Made by a program: the position numbers and the translations under genes
Part shown: positions 48,673 to 57,669 of the stretch, one piece after another
Numbering within the stretch: position 1 is the stretch's first letter
How the letters are laid out: each line of letters opens with the position of its first letter
Notes under the pieces: model-generated
What the model was told of the DNA's origin: nothing
Database searches by the model: none
The model's input: the letters and a program-made list of their open reading frames with translations, nothing else
NCBI RefSeq assembly: GCF_026343125.1
Contig: NZ_JAPEMB010000001.1
Location: forward strand, 434,001-498,000
Source of the DNA: Streptomyces sp. NBC_00094
GTDB lineage: Bacteria; Actinomycetota; Actinomycetes; Streptomycetales; Streptomycetaceae
DNA length: 64,000 nt
Direction: 5' to 3'

Positions 48673-49391
48673 TGGCCGCGATACCCCTCGGGCCGTCCCC
48701 GGCCCGCCGCGACGTGCTCGCCAAGCGCATACGGCTGCTGGTCGCCGCCACGATCACCTACAACGTCATCGAGGTCGCCGTCGCGATCACCGCCGGCACG
48801 ATCGCCTCCTCCACCGCCCTGATCGGCTTCGGCCTCGACTCCGTCATCGAGGTGTCCTCCGCTACCGCGGTCGCCTGGCAGTTCTCCGCCCGCGACCACG
48901 CCGCCCGCGAAGCCCGGGAGAGGACCACCCTGCGGATCATCGCGGTCTCCTTCCTCGCCCTCGCCGCCTACGTGAGCGTCGACGCCGTCCGGGCCCTTCT
49001 CGGCACCGGCGAGGCCGACCGTTCCATCCCCGGCATCGTCATCGCCGCCCTGTCCCTGGCGATCATGCCGTTCCTCTCCGCCGCCCAGCGCAAGGCGGGC
49101 CACGAACTCGGCTCCGCCTCCGCGGTCGCGGACTCCAAGCAGACCCTGTTGTGCACGTACCTCTCGGCCGTCCTTCTGGTCGGTCTGGTCCTCAACGCCA
49201 CTCTCGGCTGGTCCTGGGCCGACCCCATCGCCGCCCTCGTGATCGCCGCCATCGCGGTCAAGGAAGGCCGCGACGCCTGGCAGGGCAAAGGCTGCTGCGC
49301 ACCCGCCGCCCACACCCCGACCTCTGTTGAGCCAGCCGTCGTCGATACGGATCCATGTGGCTGCAAGCCCGGCTGCGACTGCTGCTCGTGA
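48672..49391 (+). CDS. CDF-like cation efflux transporter with Cys-rich tail
   Basis: A 239-residue membrane protein with about five helices. The N-terminal half has the cation diffusion facilitator pattern (TALIGFGLDSVIEVSSATAV, the D/E pair for metal). The C-terminal CCAPAAHTP and DPCGCKPGCDCCS form a cysteine-rich cytosolic tail fit for binding soft metals. Coupled to the ArsR repressor. Probably exports Cd, Pb or Zn; the exact metal is inference. Confidence 0.82.
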   Translation: MAAIPLGPSPARRDVLAKRIRLLVAATITYNVIEVAVAITAGTIASSTALIGFGLDSVIEVSSATAVAWQFSARDHAAREARERTTLRIIAVSFLALAAYVSVDAVRALLGTGEADRSIPGIVIAALSLAIMPFLSAAQRKAGHELGSASAVADSKQTLLCTYLSAVLLVGLVLNATLGWSWADPIAALVIAAIAVKEGRDAWQGKGCCAPAAHTPTSVEPAVVDTDPCGCKPGCDCCS

Positions 49392-49522
49392 TCACCGCCC
49401 GCCCTTGATCGGCACTGTTCTCGTATGGCTACCGCCAGGTGGTGTGTGGCGCTGAGGAACTACTCGAGGGTGCGGTCGCGCTGCTGGGCCCGGCCGAGGT
49501 CTTCTGCCGAACCGACCTCGAC

Positions 49523-49542
49523 CAGGCAGGCAGGCAGGCAGG
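49523..49542. repeat. CAGG tetranucleotide repeat (five copies)
   Basis: CAGG repeated five times without interruption, immediately adjoining the stop codon of serine hydrolase 2. It is slippage-prone, but lies outside any supported reading frame. The rest of 49392-49542 holds no recognised gene. Confidence 0.8.
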
Positions 49543-50781
49543 TCAGTCGTCGATCGCCTGGTAGAGGGTGGTCCAGAAATCCTGCATGGCCCGCGCCGAG
49601 TCCGGGGTGGACATCCCGGTCTGGGTGAGCAGGATGCCGACGAGCTGGTTGTCCGGGTCGGCGTAGGTCGTGGTGCCGGCTCCGCCGTCCCAGCCGAACT
49701 GGCCGATGGGCGCGTAGTCACCTCGGTAGGTGCGCACCGTCATCCCGAAGCCCCAGCCGCCGGTCTGCCCCTGGCCGTGTGACAGATGGACGACGCTGCG
49801 CGCCCAGGCCTGAAGGGCGGCCGTCTGCTCGGGCGTGAGACGGTTGGTGGTCATCAGCTCGACGGCCGGCCGGGACAGGATCCGCTCGGTGCCGTGCATC
49901 CCGTGGTTGAGCAGCATCCGGAAGTAGGCGTGGTAGTCGTCGACGGTCGAGTCGAGTCCGCCGCCGCTGGACTGGAACGCCGGAGGCTTGCTGTGGTGCC
50001 CCCCTTCAGCCGGGTCCTCCACGATGAACTCGCCGGTCTGCGGATCGGGGGCGTACAGGGGCGACAGCCGGTGAATCTTGTCGGCGGGCACGTGGAACCC
50101 GGTGTCCTTCATCCCCAGCGGATCGAAGATGCGCTCGCGCAGGAACGACTCGAACGACCGGCCGGTGACCCTGGCCACCAGCACCCCGAGCACGTCGTCG
50201 CTGACGTTGTACAGCCACCGCTCTCCTGGTTGGTACATCAGCGGAAGCGTGCCCAGGCGGCGCATCCACTCATCCGGCTCCACCGCCGGCAGCATCCACC
50301 CGTTCTCGCCGTAGACCTTCCGCTCGAAGTACGCGCTCATCATCGGGGAGCCCATCGCCGTGGTGTCCAGTCCGAGCCCGCACGTGGAGGTGAGCAGGTC
50401 CCGCACGGTGATCGGACGCCGCGCCGGGAGGGTGTCGTCCAGCGGACTGTCGGGCTGCTTGAGCACCCGCCGGTCGGCCAGTTCCGGCAGCCACTGATCT
50501 ATCGGGTCGTCAAGTCGCAGCCGGCACTCGTCCAGCAGGACCATGGTCGCGGCGACCGCGACCGGCTTGGTCGTCGAGGCCATCCGGAAGATGGTGTCCC
50601 GGCGCATCGGTGCGCCGCCGTCATGGCGCATCGTCCCGATCGCTTCGACATGGGTCTCCTCTCCCCGGCCGACCAGGGCGACGAGCCCGGGGATCTTCCT
50701 GGACTCCACATGCCGTTCCAGTACCTCGCGCAGGCGGCGCAGCCCTGCTTCGGATAGGCCGTTGTTGCTGTTTCCCCTCAC
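49543..50781 (-). CDS. Serine hydrolase, beta-lactamase/class C family (paralogue 2)
   Basis: A 412-residue close paralogue of the enzyme at 4306-5532, collinear through the whole length: SxxK in MASTTKPV, YNVSDDVLGVLV, and the same ending DFWTTLYQAIDD. GTG start at 50781 with AGGAG 5 nt upstream; the open frame extends further but unsupported. No MerR gene is attached to this copy, unlike the other two. Probably cytoplasmic; substrate unknown. Confidence 0.9.
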   Translation of the reverse strand: MRGNSNNGLSEAGLRRLREVLERHVESRKIPGLVALVGRGEETHVEAIGTMRHDGGAPMRRDTIFRMASTTKPVAVAATMVLLDECRLRLDDPIDQWLPELADRRVLKQPDSPLDDTLPARRPITVRDLLTSTCGLGLDTTAMGSPMMSAYFERKVYGENGWMLPAVEPDEWMRRLGTLPLMYQPGERWLYNVSDDVLGVLVARVTGRSFESFLRERIFDPLGMKDTGFHVPADKIHRLSPLYAPDPQTGEFIVEDPAEGGHHSKPPAFQSSGGGLDSTVDDYHAYFRMLLNHGMHGTERILSRPAVELMTTNRLTPEQTAALQAWARSVVHLSHGQGQTGGWGFGMTVRTYRGDYAPIGQFGWDGGAGTTTYADPDNQLVGILLTQTGMSTPDSARAMQDFWTTLYQAIDD

Positions 50782-50926
50782 GAATCTCCTTGCACGCGTT
50801 GGTCGGTCTCGACGGTGCCGCAGGCATGCGGCGAGCGGCGGCCGGCCGGGCATGGACCCGCGGCCGCGTGGTGCAGACGGGCGATGAACGTGACGCTCGG
50901 CCCCCGAGGGATGCGCTGAGACGTGA

Positions 50927-51322
50927 TCAGACCGTCGCGTCTTCTGTGCCGGTCTCGTTGCCGGCCGCGCGCTCGACGTCGTCGGTCAGCTGCTTCCGGG
51001 CACGGGCGGGGACGTAGCCACCCTCGGAGTAGTTCCGAGCGAACGCGTCGACGAACTCCACCGGGTCCTCTCCGACGATCGCGCGGATCGGCGTTCCGTC
51101 CACCATCGCCTGCTCGAACAGGTCGGCGAGGTCTTCGAACATCGCCGCGTTGCTGTCGCCGTCGGTCGGCACGAAGTGCATCAGGTACCGCTCGATCGCT
51201 TCGAGCGCCGTGCGGTAGTTCTCGGGAAGCTCCTTGGCACGCGCCTTGTACGCCCTCCAGCGCTTCTTGGGCCCGATCATCTTCGCGATGAACCCGGTCT
51301 TCTCACCCTCGGACATGGTCAC
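50927..51322 (-). CDS. DUF1048-family protein
   Basis: A 131-residue helical protein (KMIGPKKRWRAYKARAKELP, ALEAIERYLMHF, FEDLADLFEQAMVDGTPIRA, IVGEDPVEFVDAFARNY), the pattern of DUF1048, which pairs with PadR regulators in many Gram-positives. GTG start overlaps the PadR stop (GTGA), so they are cotranslated. Role unknown. Confidence 0.85.
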   Translation of the reverse strand: MTMSEGEKTGFIAKMIGPKKRWRAYKARAKELPENYRTALEAIERYLMHFVPTDGDSNAAMFEDLADLFEQAMVDGTPIRAIVGEDPVEFVDAFARNYSEGGYVPARARKQLTDDVERAAGNETGTEDATV

Positions 51323-51648
51323 TTACCCCCTTCGCGGAGCTGTTCCAGTCGTTCCGTGAGGAAGCTCCATGTCCTCCAGAACTCTTCGAGGTACTCCCGC
51401 CCGCGCGCGTTGAGGGAGTGCACCTTGCGTGGCGGCCCCTTCTCGGAGGGGACCTTCTCCACGTCGACGAGACCGCGCTTCTCGATCCTGAGGAGCAGCG
51501 CGTAGATGGTCCCTTCGGCAATATCGGAGAAACCCTGTTCTCGCAGCCGCGCCGTGATCTCGTAGCCGTAGGCCGGCCGGCCGGCCAGGGACGCGAGGAT
51601 GATGCCCTCCAGCGTGCCCTTGAGCATCTCCGTCTCAAGTTTGGTCAT
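51319..51648 (-). CDS. PadR-family transcriptional regulator
   Basis: A 109-residue regulator with the PadR winged helix (LKGTLEGIILASLAGRPAYG, YEITARLREQGFSDIAEGTI, YALLLRIEKRGLVDVEKVPS) and a short C-terminal dimerisation helix (PadR subfamily 2 size). GGAGGTG ribosome site. Operon with DUF1048; a palindrome lies 36 bp upstream of the start, so it is probably autoregulated. Confidence 0.9.
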   Translation of the reverse strand: MTKLETEMLKGTLEGIILASLAGRPAYGYEITARLREQGFSDIAEGTIYALLLRIEKRGLVDVEKVPSEKGPPRKVHSLNARGREYLEEFWRTWSFLTERLEQLREGGK

Positions 51649-51683
51649 GGAACACCTCCTTCCTGAGCTATTCAGCGTTGTTG

Positions 51684-51718
51684 AGTACCGGTATACAGTA
51701 ACGCTGACTACCAGTACT
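51684..51718. promoter_or_regulatory. PadR operator
   Basis: AGTACCGGTATACAG-TAACG-CTGACTACCAGTACT is a 15-bp inverted repeat with three mismatches (outer AGTAC/GTACT). It lies in the PadR promoter region. Confidence 0.6.
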
Positions 51719-52068
51719 TAGCAAGACAGAATAGTGAGGCCCTCGGTTCAGCACCTGCGACTCCCGCGGTAGACCTGCCGCTTCGGGCGCCGCGCATAGC
51801 CCGGCGGGCACGATCGTGGGGGTACCGCGGTCTCCATCGACGGCCTCCTTCGGGCGGCCTGGGGGAATGCGGCTACCGAGGGCTCACCGTCGACCACTCC
51901 GGGTCGGGCGCTGGATCCGACTCGGAGAGAATCCGTGCCCTCCAGCGCCGGGGCTCCTGGCTGAACTTCTGACGATTCAGCTTGAGCAGCCGTGCACGTT
52001 GACGGTCGCCTCGTCGGTGAGCATGCCGAGGAGTTCGTGCAGACCATGGGCTGACGCGACGAAGCCAC
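51719..52068. other. 350-bp gap without a recognised gene
   Basis: Between the PadR promoter and drrB3. Only short frames without family resemblance occur. A minus-strand stretch near 51980-52040 (ending LLGMLTDEATVNVHGCSS) has natural codon use and may be the tail of a lost gene. No repeat or hairpin stands out. Confidence 0.4.
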
Positions 52069-52884
52069 TCACTTGGTGGGCTCGCGATCGTAGAGCTTCT
52101 TGGCCCATAGGTAACTGCCCAGCGTGATCAGGGCGCACCAACCGGTGCTCATGATTGCGCTGTTGTCGGTCGGGGTACCCATCAGCAGCCCGCGCAGGGT
52201 CTCGATGAACGGGGTGAACGGCTGGTAATCGGCGAACCATTTCAGCCCGGCCGGCATCGAGTCGGTGGGGACGAACCCGCTGCCCATCATGGGCAGGATC
52301 ATCAGCGGCGTCAGCATGTTGCTCGCGGTGGCGACGCTCTTGGCGACCATGGCCAGTGCGACCGACAGCCAGGCGAGCGCGAGGATGATCATGACGAGAA
52401 CACCGATCGCGCCGAGCCATTCGCCGAAGTCCGCGGTCGGCTCGAATCCCACCAGCAGCGCGACGCCGATGACGGCAGCGATGCTCAGCAGGGTCTGGAT
52501 CAGGCTGCCCAACACATGGCCGGTGAGCACCGAGACCCGGGCGATGGCCATGGTGCGGAACCGGGCGACGATGCCCTCGGTCATGTCGATGGCCACCGAG
52601 ATCGCCGTGCCCTGGGCCGCGGTCGCGACAGTCATCAGGATGACGCCGGGGACGACGTAGGCGACGTAGGCGTCCCGGCCGCCCGACGGCCCGCCAAGGC
52701 CGCTGCCGAGGATGCCGCCGAGGACGTAGACGAACAGCAGCAGGAAGACCACCGGAACGCCGGCGGCCGTCAGGATGAGCGTCGGATAACGCAGCATGTG
52801 CCGCAACTGGCGGCGCAACATGGTCGCCGAGTCGGCAAAGGCGTGGGAAACGGTGGTGGAGACGCTGCTGGAAACGGTACTCAT
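52069..52884 (-). CDS. DrrB-type ABC-2 exporter permease (module 3)
   Basis: A 271-residue six-helix ABC-2 permease, nearly identical to the module 2 protein (33624-34415) with an N-terminal extension (MSTVSSSVSTTVSHAFADS). DMTEGIVARFRTMAIARVSV and GSGFVPTDSMPAGLKWFADY are intact. ATGA overlap with drrA3. Confidence 0.92.
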   Translation of the reverse strand: MSTVSSSVSTTVSHAFADSATMLRRQLRHMLRYPTLILTAAGVPVVFLLLFVYVLGGILGSGLGGPSGGRDAYVAYVVPGVILMTVATAAQGTAISVAIDMTEGIVARFRTMAIARVSVLTGHVLGSLIQTLLSIAAVIGVALLVGFEPTADFGEWLGAIGVLVMIILALAWLSVALAMVAKSVATASNMLTPLMILPMMGSGFVPTDSMPAGLKWFADYQPFTPFIETLRGLLMGTPTDNSAIMSTGWCALITLGSYLWAKKLYDREPTK

Positions 52885-53843
52885 CGGGCGGGCTCCTGTT
52901 CCGTGACCGGGTTGCCCGTCAGGGCGAAGAAGACGTCATCGAGGTCAGGGGTGTGGACCTGCAGTTCCTCCACGGGCAGCGAGGCGTGGTCGAGCCAGTC
53001 CAGCAGCGCGCGCAACGACCGGACATCGCCCTGGCTGGGGATCTGCAGGGTGCATGTCTCATCGTCGCGGGACACCACGTCCAGCGTCCGGGCCGCCTGG
53101 TCGTAGCCGCGCGGGTCGGCGAACCGCAGGGTGATGTGGCCGCCGCCGACCTGCCGCTTGAGCTCCTCCGGCGAGCCGTCCGCGACCAGCTTTCCCTGGT
53201 GCAGCACCGCGATCCGGTCAGCGAGCCGGTCGGCCTCCTCGAGGTACTGAGTGGTGAGGAAGATCGTTACGCCCTCATCGGTCACCAGCCCGCGGATGAT
53301 CTCCCACATGGTCCGCCTGCTGCGCGGGTCCAGCCCGGTGGTCGGCTCGTCGAGGAAGATCACACGGGGTCGGCCGACCAGCGTCATCGCAAGGTCCAGG
53401 CGGCGGCGCATCCCGCCGGAATACGTCGCCGCGGGCTTCCGGGCCGCGTCCACCAGATCGAACCGCGCCAGCAGGTCCGCGGCACGCCGCCGCCGTTCCG
53501 TGCGGGGCAGGCGGTTCAGGTCGGCCATCAACAGCAGGTTCTCCTCGCCCGTGAGGAAGCCGTCCACCGCCGAGAACTGGCCGGTGACGCCGATCGCGGC
53601 ACGGACCGCATCCGGATGCCGGACCACGTCCTGGCCCGCGACCCGCATGTCGCCGGCGTCGGCGCGGATGAGCGTGGACAGGATCTGCACCACGGTGGTC
53701 TTGCCGGCGCCGTTCGGGCCGAGCAACGCGAAGACAGATCCCGCAGGGATACCGAGGTCGATGCCGTCGAGCACCACATGGTCTCCGTACGCCTTGCGTA
53801 CCGCAGTCGCCGCGACCGCAAGGTGACCTGGATCCGTAGTCAT
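52881..53843 (-). CDS. DrrA-type ABC exporter ATPase (module 3)
   Basis: A 320-residue ATPase with GPNGAGKTT, YSGGMRRRLDLAMT, VIFLDEPTTGLD and the DrrA tail ending TPDLDDVFFALTGNP. Very close to drrA2 at 32659. Its promoter faces the divergent regulator, with multiple TGCAACG elements between. Confidence 0.92.
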   Translation of the reverse strand: MTTDPGHLAVAATAVRKAYGDHVVLDGIDLGIPAGSVFALLGPNGAGKTTVVQILSTLIRADAGDMRVAGQDVVRHPDAVRAAIGVTGQFSAVDGFLTGEENLLLMADLNRLPRTERRRRAADLLARFDLVDAARKPAATYSGGMRRRLDLAMTLVGRPRVIFLDEPTTGLDPRSRRTMWEIIRGLVTDEGVTIFLTTQYLEEADRLADRIAVLHQGKLVADGSPEELKRQVGGGHITLRFADPRGYDQAARTLDVVSRDDETCTLQIPSQGDVRSLRALLDWLDHASLPVEELQVHTPDLDDVFFALTGNPVTEQEPAR

Positions 53844-53999
53844 GACTTCACTCCCGTTGGTGAGATCCGGCGCTACACGAACACCTTTACATCTCAGCGA
53901 AAGTTACGTTGCATGCACAAACTCGTCAATCACATTCACGTAATGCAACGGCATAGCTGCAGGTAAGAGCGGCCAAATCATTGCATCACCTCTGTCGAC

Positions 54000-54025
54000 T
54001 AATGCAACGCCGTTGCGTTGCATTA
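54000..54025. promoter_or_regulatory. TAATGCAACG palindromic operator, module 3
   Basis: TAATGCAACG-CCGTTG-CGTTGCATTA: the same perfect 10-bp arms as at 32490-32514, with a 6-bp spacer. Extra half-sites (ACGTTGCAT near 53907, TAATGCAACG near 53941, ATTGCAT near 53979) line the divergent region toward drrA3. Confidence 0.78.
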
Positions 54026-54059
54026 AGCTGGCCTCGACGCCGACAGCGGAGGACACGCG

Positions 54060-54797
54060 ATGCCTGGTGACAGACTCACCCTCCAGGACCGACAGCGGAT
54101 CGACGCGGGGCTGCGCGAGGAGTTGACCTACGCCGCCATCGGCCGCCGCATCGGCCGGCCGACCTCCACCGTCACCCGCGAAGTGATGCGCAACGGCGGA
54201 CCGCGCAGCTATCACGCCGAGGCGGCCCACCGAGCCGGCACACAACACGCGCGCCGGCAGAACAGCACTCCGCCGACACCGTCACCAGGCAGGGCCCACC
54301 TCGGCGGGCGCGATCCACGACTCGTGGACGAGGTGGACGCGCAGAGCATGGAACTGATGATTCAGGCCGGGCTCCCGCAGATGATGGCCAGGGTGCTCGC
54401 CGCGCTCTTCACCACCGACAGCGGCAGCCTCACCTCCGCGGAACTCGTGCAGCGCCTGCACGTCAGTCCCGCCTCCATCTCCAAGGCCGTCGGCTACCTG
54501 GAAAACCAGGCACTCATCAAGCGTGAACGCGACCCCCACAGCCGCGCCGAACGCTACGCCATCGACGACGACGTAGCGTTCGAGTCCATCATGGCCGGCG
54601 TGCGCGCCCAGACCGAGATCGCCGAAGCGTGCAAGATCGCAGCCCGGAGGCTGGGCCCCACCACCCCCGCCGGAGCCCGCCTGGAGAACACGAGCCAGTT
54701 CCTCCTCCACGTCATCGACGATCTGGCCCGCTCGGCCCAGCACTGGCACAAGGTCTACCCCACCCATCCTCGGAAGACGTCCGAAACCGACGCCTGA
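54060..54797 (+). CDS. HTH_38-winged-helix fusion regulator of the Drr exporter (module 3)
   Basis: A 245-residue paralogue of the regulator at 31722. N-terminal HTH_38 (LTLQDRQRIDAGLREELTYA, IGRRIGRPTSTVTREVMRNGG), central winged helix (SLTSAELVQRLHVSPASISK, AVGYLENQALIKRERD) and helical C-terminus. ATG start follows the palindromic operator by 34 bp. Divergent from drrA3-drrB3. Both regulators probably recognise both operators, so modules 2 and 3 may be co-regulated. Confidence 0.85.
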   Translation: MPGDRLTLQDRQRIDAGLREELTYAAIGRRIGRPTSTVTREVMRNGGPRSYHAEAAHRAGTQHARRQNSTPPTPSPGRAHLGGRDPRLVDEVDAQSMELMIQAGLPQMMARVLAALFTTDSGSLTSAELVQRLHVSPASISKAVGYLENQALIKRERDPHSRAERYAIDDDVAFESIMAGVRAQTEIAEACKIAARRLGPTTPAGARLENTSQFLLHVIDDLARSAQHWHKVYPTHPRKTSETDA

Positions 54798-55093
54798 ACC
54801 GATCACGTTGGCCGCAGAGGGCGGTAAATCCGATCTTCCTCGGTGTGGCGTTGATCCGGCCGATGATCACGGCCTGGAAGCAGGACCGGGTGGCGCGGTC
54901 GGCGACCGGAAATCCCGGGCCCGAGGCGGGCGGGCCAGGATCCTGAGCGGGGCCAGGGGGTTCTCGCTGCCAGTCATGCCAACCGACAACGCATGTGAGC
55001 TGGATCATGGTTGAGATTGACTTTAGGGCAGGGTGGAGGCTCGTCACAGCGGCGCGACGCCGACCCGGGCACAGCCCATGTGAAGGAGCGATC

Positions 55094-56180
55094 ATGTCCA
55101 CCAACCTTTCCGGACAGGGACAGAATCGTCCGGAGCTGCAGAAGGCAATCGAGGACTTGGTCGAGTCCGGTTTCGTCGGGGTCCAGCTCCGGGTGAACGA
55201 CGAGCAGGGCGAGTGGGTCGGCAGCGCCGGTGTACGCGAGCTGGGCCAGAGCGCCAAGCCGCTGACGAACGGCCACTTCCGCATCGGCAGCAGCACCAAG
55301 AACTTCGTCGCCACCTCGGTGCTCCTGCTGGTGGCCGAGGGAAGGATCAGTCTGGATGCCCCGGCCGATGACTGCCTGCCCGAATTCGGTCTCGACCGGC
55401 GGATCACGGTGCGGATGCTGCTGCAGCACACCAGCGGGATCTTCAACCACACCGGCGAGCTCTACGAGGACGGGACGATCGTGCTGGGGGTCCCCTGGCA
55501 GGGCAAAGAGTGGGTGGACAACCGGTTCAAGACCTACCGGCCCGAGGAGCTGGTACGGCTGTCGTCGTCCAAGCCGGCGCGGTTCGCACCGGGTACGGGC
55601 TGGAGCTACGCCAACACCAACTACGTCCTGGCCCGGCTGGTGATCGAGAAGGTCATCGGCCGTTCGTTCGCCGAGGAGTTGCAGCGGCTGATCCTGGGGC
55701 CGCTGGGGATGACCGGCGCCGGGCTCCTCGCCGGAGATCCCCGAGCCGTACAACCACGGCTACTACCGCTACGAGGACGCCGGGCAGGTGCGGACGGTCG
55801 ATGTCACCCGTCAGAACCCGTCCTGGGTGGGGGCCGGTGGTGACATGATCTCGACCACCAAGGATCTGCACACGTACTTCTCCGCGCTGATGGGCGGCAA
55901 GCCCCTGCCGGCCGAGCTGCTGGCCGAGATGCGCACGCCGGAGGCGACGGTCGGCTACGGCCTGGGCGTATTCGCGCAGGAAACGGAGGGCGGCACCGTC
56001 TTCCACCACAACGGCGCCACCATGGGCTCGGCGGCGCTGATGTACAGCACCCCCGACGGCGGAAAGACCCTGACGGCCGGGCTTACCTGGGTGGACGACG
56101 CCGACCTGTCGATAGCACCGGCATTCCAGACCGCCCAACAGCGTTTCGTCGGCGAAGTGTTCTGCGGCAAGCTGAGCTGA
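55094..56180 (+). pseudogene. Serine hydrolase (paralogue 3), single frameshift
   Basis: The product would be about 360 residues, class C beta-lactamase family: SxxK in GSSTKNFV (near 68), YANTNYVLARLV (YxN), and a C-terminal HHNGATMGSA (HxG-like). ATG 55094 with AAGGAG upstream. Codons for GPLGMTGAG and the following PEIPEPYNHGYYRYED are in different frames; removing one base near 55720 restores one gene. Stop overlaps the damaged MerR start (TGATG). The 54798-55093 gap before it has no supported gene. Confidence 0.78.
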
Positions 56181-56874
56181 TGAGTAACGGAGTCACGATC
56201 GGGCAGGCGTCGGCGTCACGGTGAAGACGGTGCGGCACTACCACAAGCTCGGCCTGGTCGCGGAGCCGGAACGTGACAGCTCCGGCTATCGGCGGTACGG
56301 ATCCGGCGAGTTGCTGCAGCTGGTGCAGGTACGGACGTTGGCCGTGGCGGGCGTGCCGCTGGCCGAGATCGGGCCCATGCTCGGCGCCGGCGCCGAGCAG
56401 TTCGGCGCCGCGCTCGCCGACGGCGACCGGGCCCTGCTGCCCGACCGCGCCTGCGCGATCCTGGACCGGATGCCCGGCCTCGGCTTCAGTCCCGACTATG
56501 TGGCCGCGCAACGCGAGGCCCTGGTACTGGCCCGGGCGCTGGTGCCGGAGGGCTTCGACGGCTTCCTGACCCAGCTCGAACACGGGCTGGGCGACCCCGA
56601 GTACATCGACCTGACCAAGCGCGGCCGGGAGGCCGAGACCTGGGAACCGGACGACCCGAGGATCGAAGAACTCGCGACGGCCATGGCCAACCGATACCTC
56701 GCGAACCCCGCGCTCCTGGGGGATCACTCCAGCCTGCAGGCATGGGCCAAGGCTTCCGCCCAGTACAAGCTGATCAACAACCACCGTGAGGGCCATGCAC
56801 CGATCTCAGCCCGGCTGATCGCGCTCACCGAGACCAAACTCCGCTCGGCAGGCGTACCTGTCCCCCACCGATGA
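56180..56874 (+). pseudogene. MerR regulator (paralogue 3) with two deletions
   Basis: Starts MSNGVTIGQA like the intact MerR at 5822, but about 10 bp are missing in the first helix-turn-helix, shifting the frame to a stop. From 56221 the frame resumes (KTVRHYHKLGLVAEPERDSS) and runs to the end. A second, in-frame loss of about 27 residues removes the dimerisation coil between FGAALAD and GDRALLPDRAC. The C-terminal domain is otherwise collinear with the 5822 protein. It cannot work as a normal MerR dimer. Confidence 0.8.
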
Positions 56875-56877
56875 GGT

Positions 56878-56998
56878 CCTGGAACACGAGTCGGGATCGG
56901 TCACCGCAGCCCGCCGGGCCGGCTTCCGCAGCTCCGTACGAGCGTCGCGCAGCTCGGCCATGCGCCGCTCGGTCTCCGCCAGATGCCGGTCGATGAGC
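56878..56998 (-). pseudogene. MerR C-terminal coil fragment
   Basis: On the minus strand, DRHLAETERRMAELRDARTE and ARRAAVTDPDSC match the C-terminal coiled coil of heavy-metal-type MerR regulators. Only about 38 codons remain. It joins directly to the integrase remnant near 56995, marking a recombination point. Confidence 0.5.
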
Positions 56999-57553
56999 AG
57001 AACGCCTTCGACACCCTCAAGAAGATCCCCCGGGACGCCCACCGTAGGGGCGGGGTGGCCCACGACCCCTTCGGGGATGTCGTCCCACCGGATGACATCC
57101 CCAAGCGGATCACCATCCCCACGCTGGAGGAGATCCGCGCACTCAAAGAGGCCGCGTCCGAGGCTCTCGTCGTCATCATCGACCTGATGTCCGGCTGTGG
57201 GCACCGGAACGGTGAGGCGTACGCAGCCAACCTCGAAGGGATGGTCGCGGACGACGTGTACCGCATCACCGAACAGATCGAGGGGAAGACCCGCCAGCGC
57301 GCTCCGCTCAAGCACCGCAGGCCTGGCGACTCCGCGAGGTCCCCATGCCGGACACAGTCCGGGAGTCCCTACTCACGTACGCACACGACGTCGGCGCGGA
57401 CCAGAACGGCTTCCTGCTGCGCACTCAGCGCAGCCCCTACTGGGCGCGTACGACCATGCCAATGCTGGTGCACAGCACGACTGCGGAGTGGCACGCCTCC
57501 CTGCAACCCGGGACCGAATTCGCGCTACACCATCCGATGACTTCCGGGCGACA
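56990..57553 (+). pseudogene. Second integrase (tyrosine recombinase) remnant
   Basis: Starts inside the core-binding domain (EQNAFDTLKKIPRDAHRRGG), continues to SGCGHRNGEAYAANLEGM and QIEGKTRQRAPLKHRRPGD, then shifts frame at about 57327 to REVPMPDTVRESLLTYAHDV and NGFLLRTQRSPYWARTTMPM. It overlaps the same region as the integrase at 15839-16703 and extends past where that copy is cut. N-terminus and catalytic tyrosine region are missing. Both copies point the same way. Confidence 0.82.
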
Positions 57554-57669
57554 TAGGGTTATTGATCACATCAAATTCCTATGTATCCACCTATCTAGAT
57601 CTTCTAGGTATCGATCACTGCCCGGACAGCCACCGGGTCGCCGTATTGAAGTCGAGGAGAGTGGAGAAG

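Noticed and set aside
49392..49542. Plus-strand mini-ORF before the CAGG repeat
   Set aside because: The frame runs through the tetranucleotide repeat with no ribosome site or similarity; treated as intergenic.
54798..55093. Possible transposase fragment between regulator 3 and serine hydrolase 3
   Set aside because: A frame reading WPQRAVNPIFLGVALIRPM looked protein-like but matches no family I know and has no boundary repeats.
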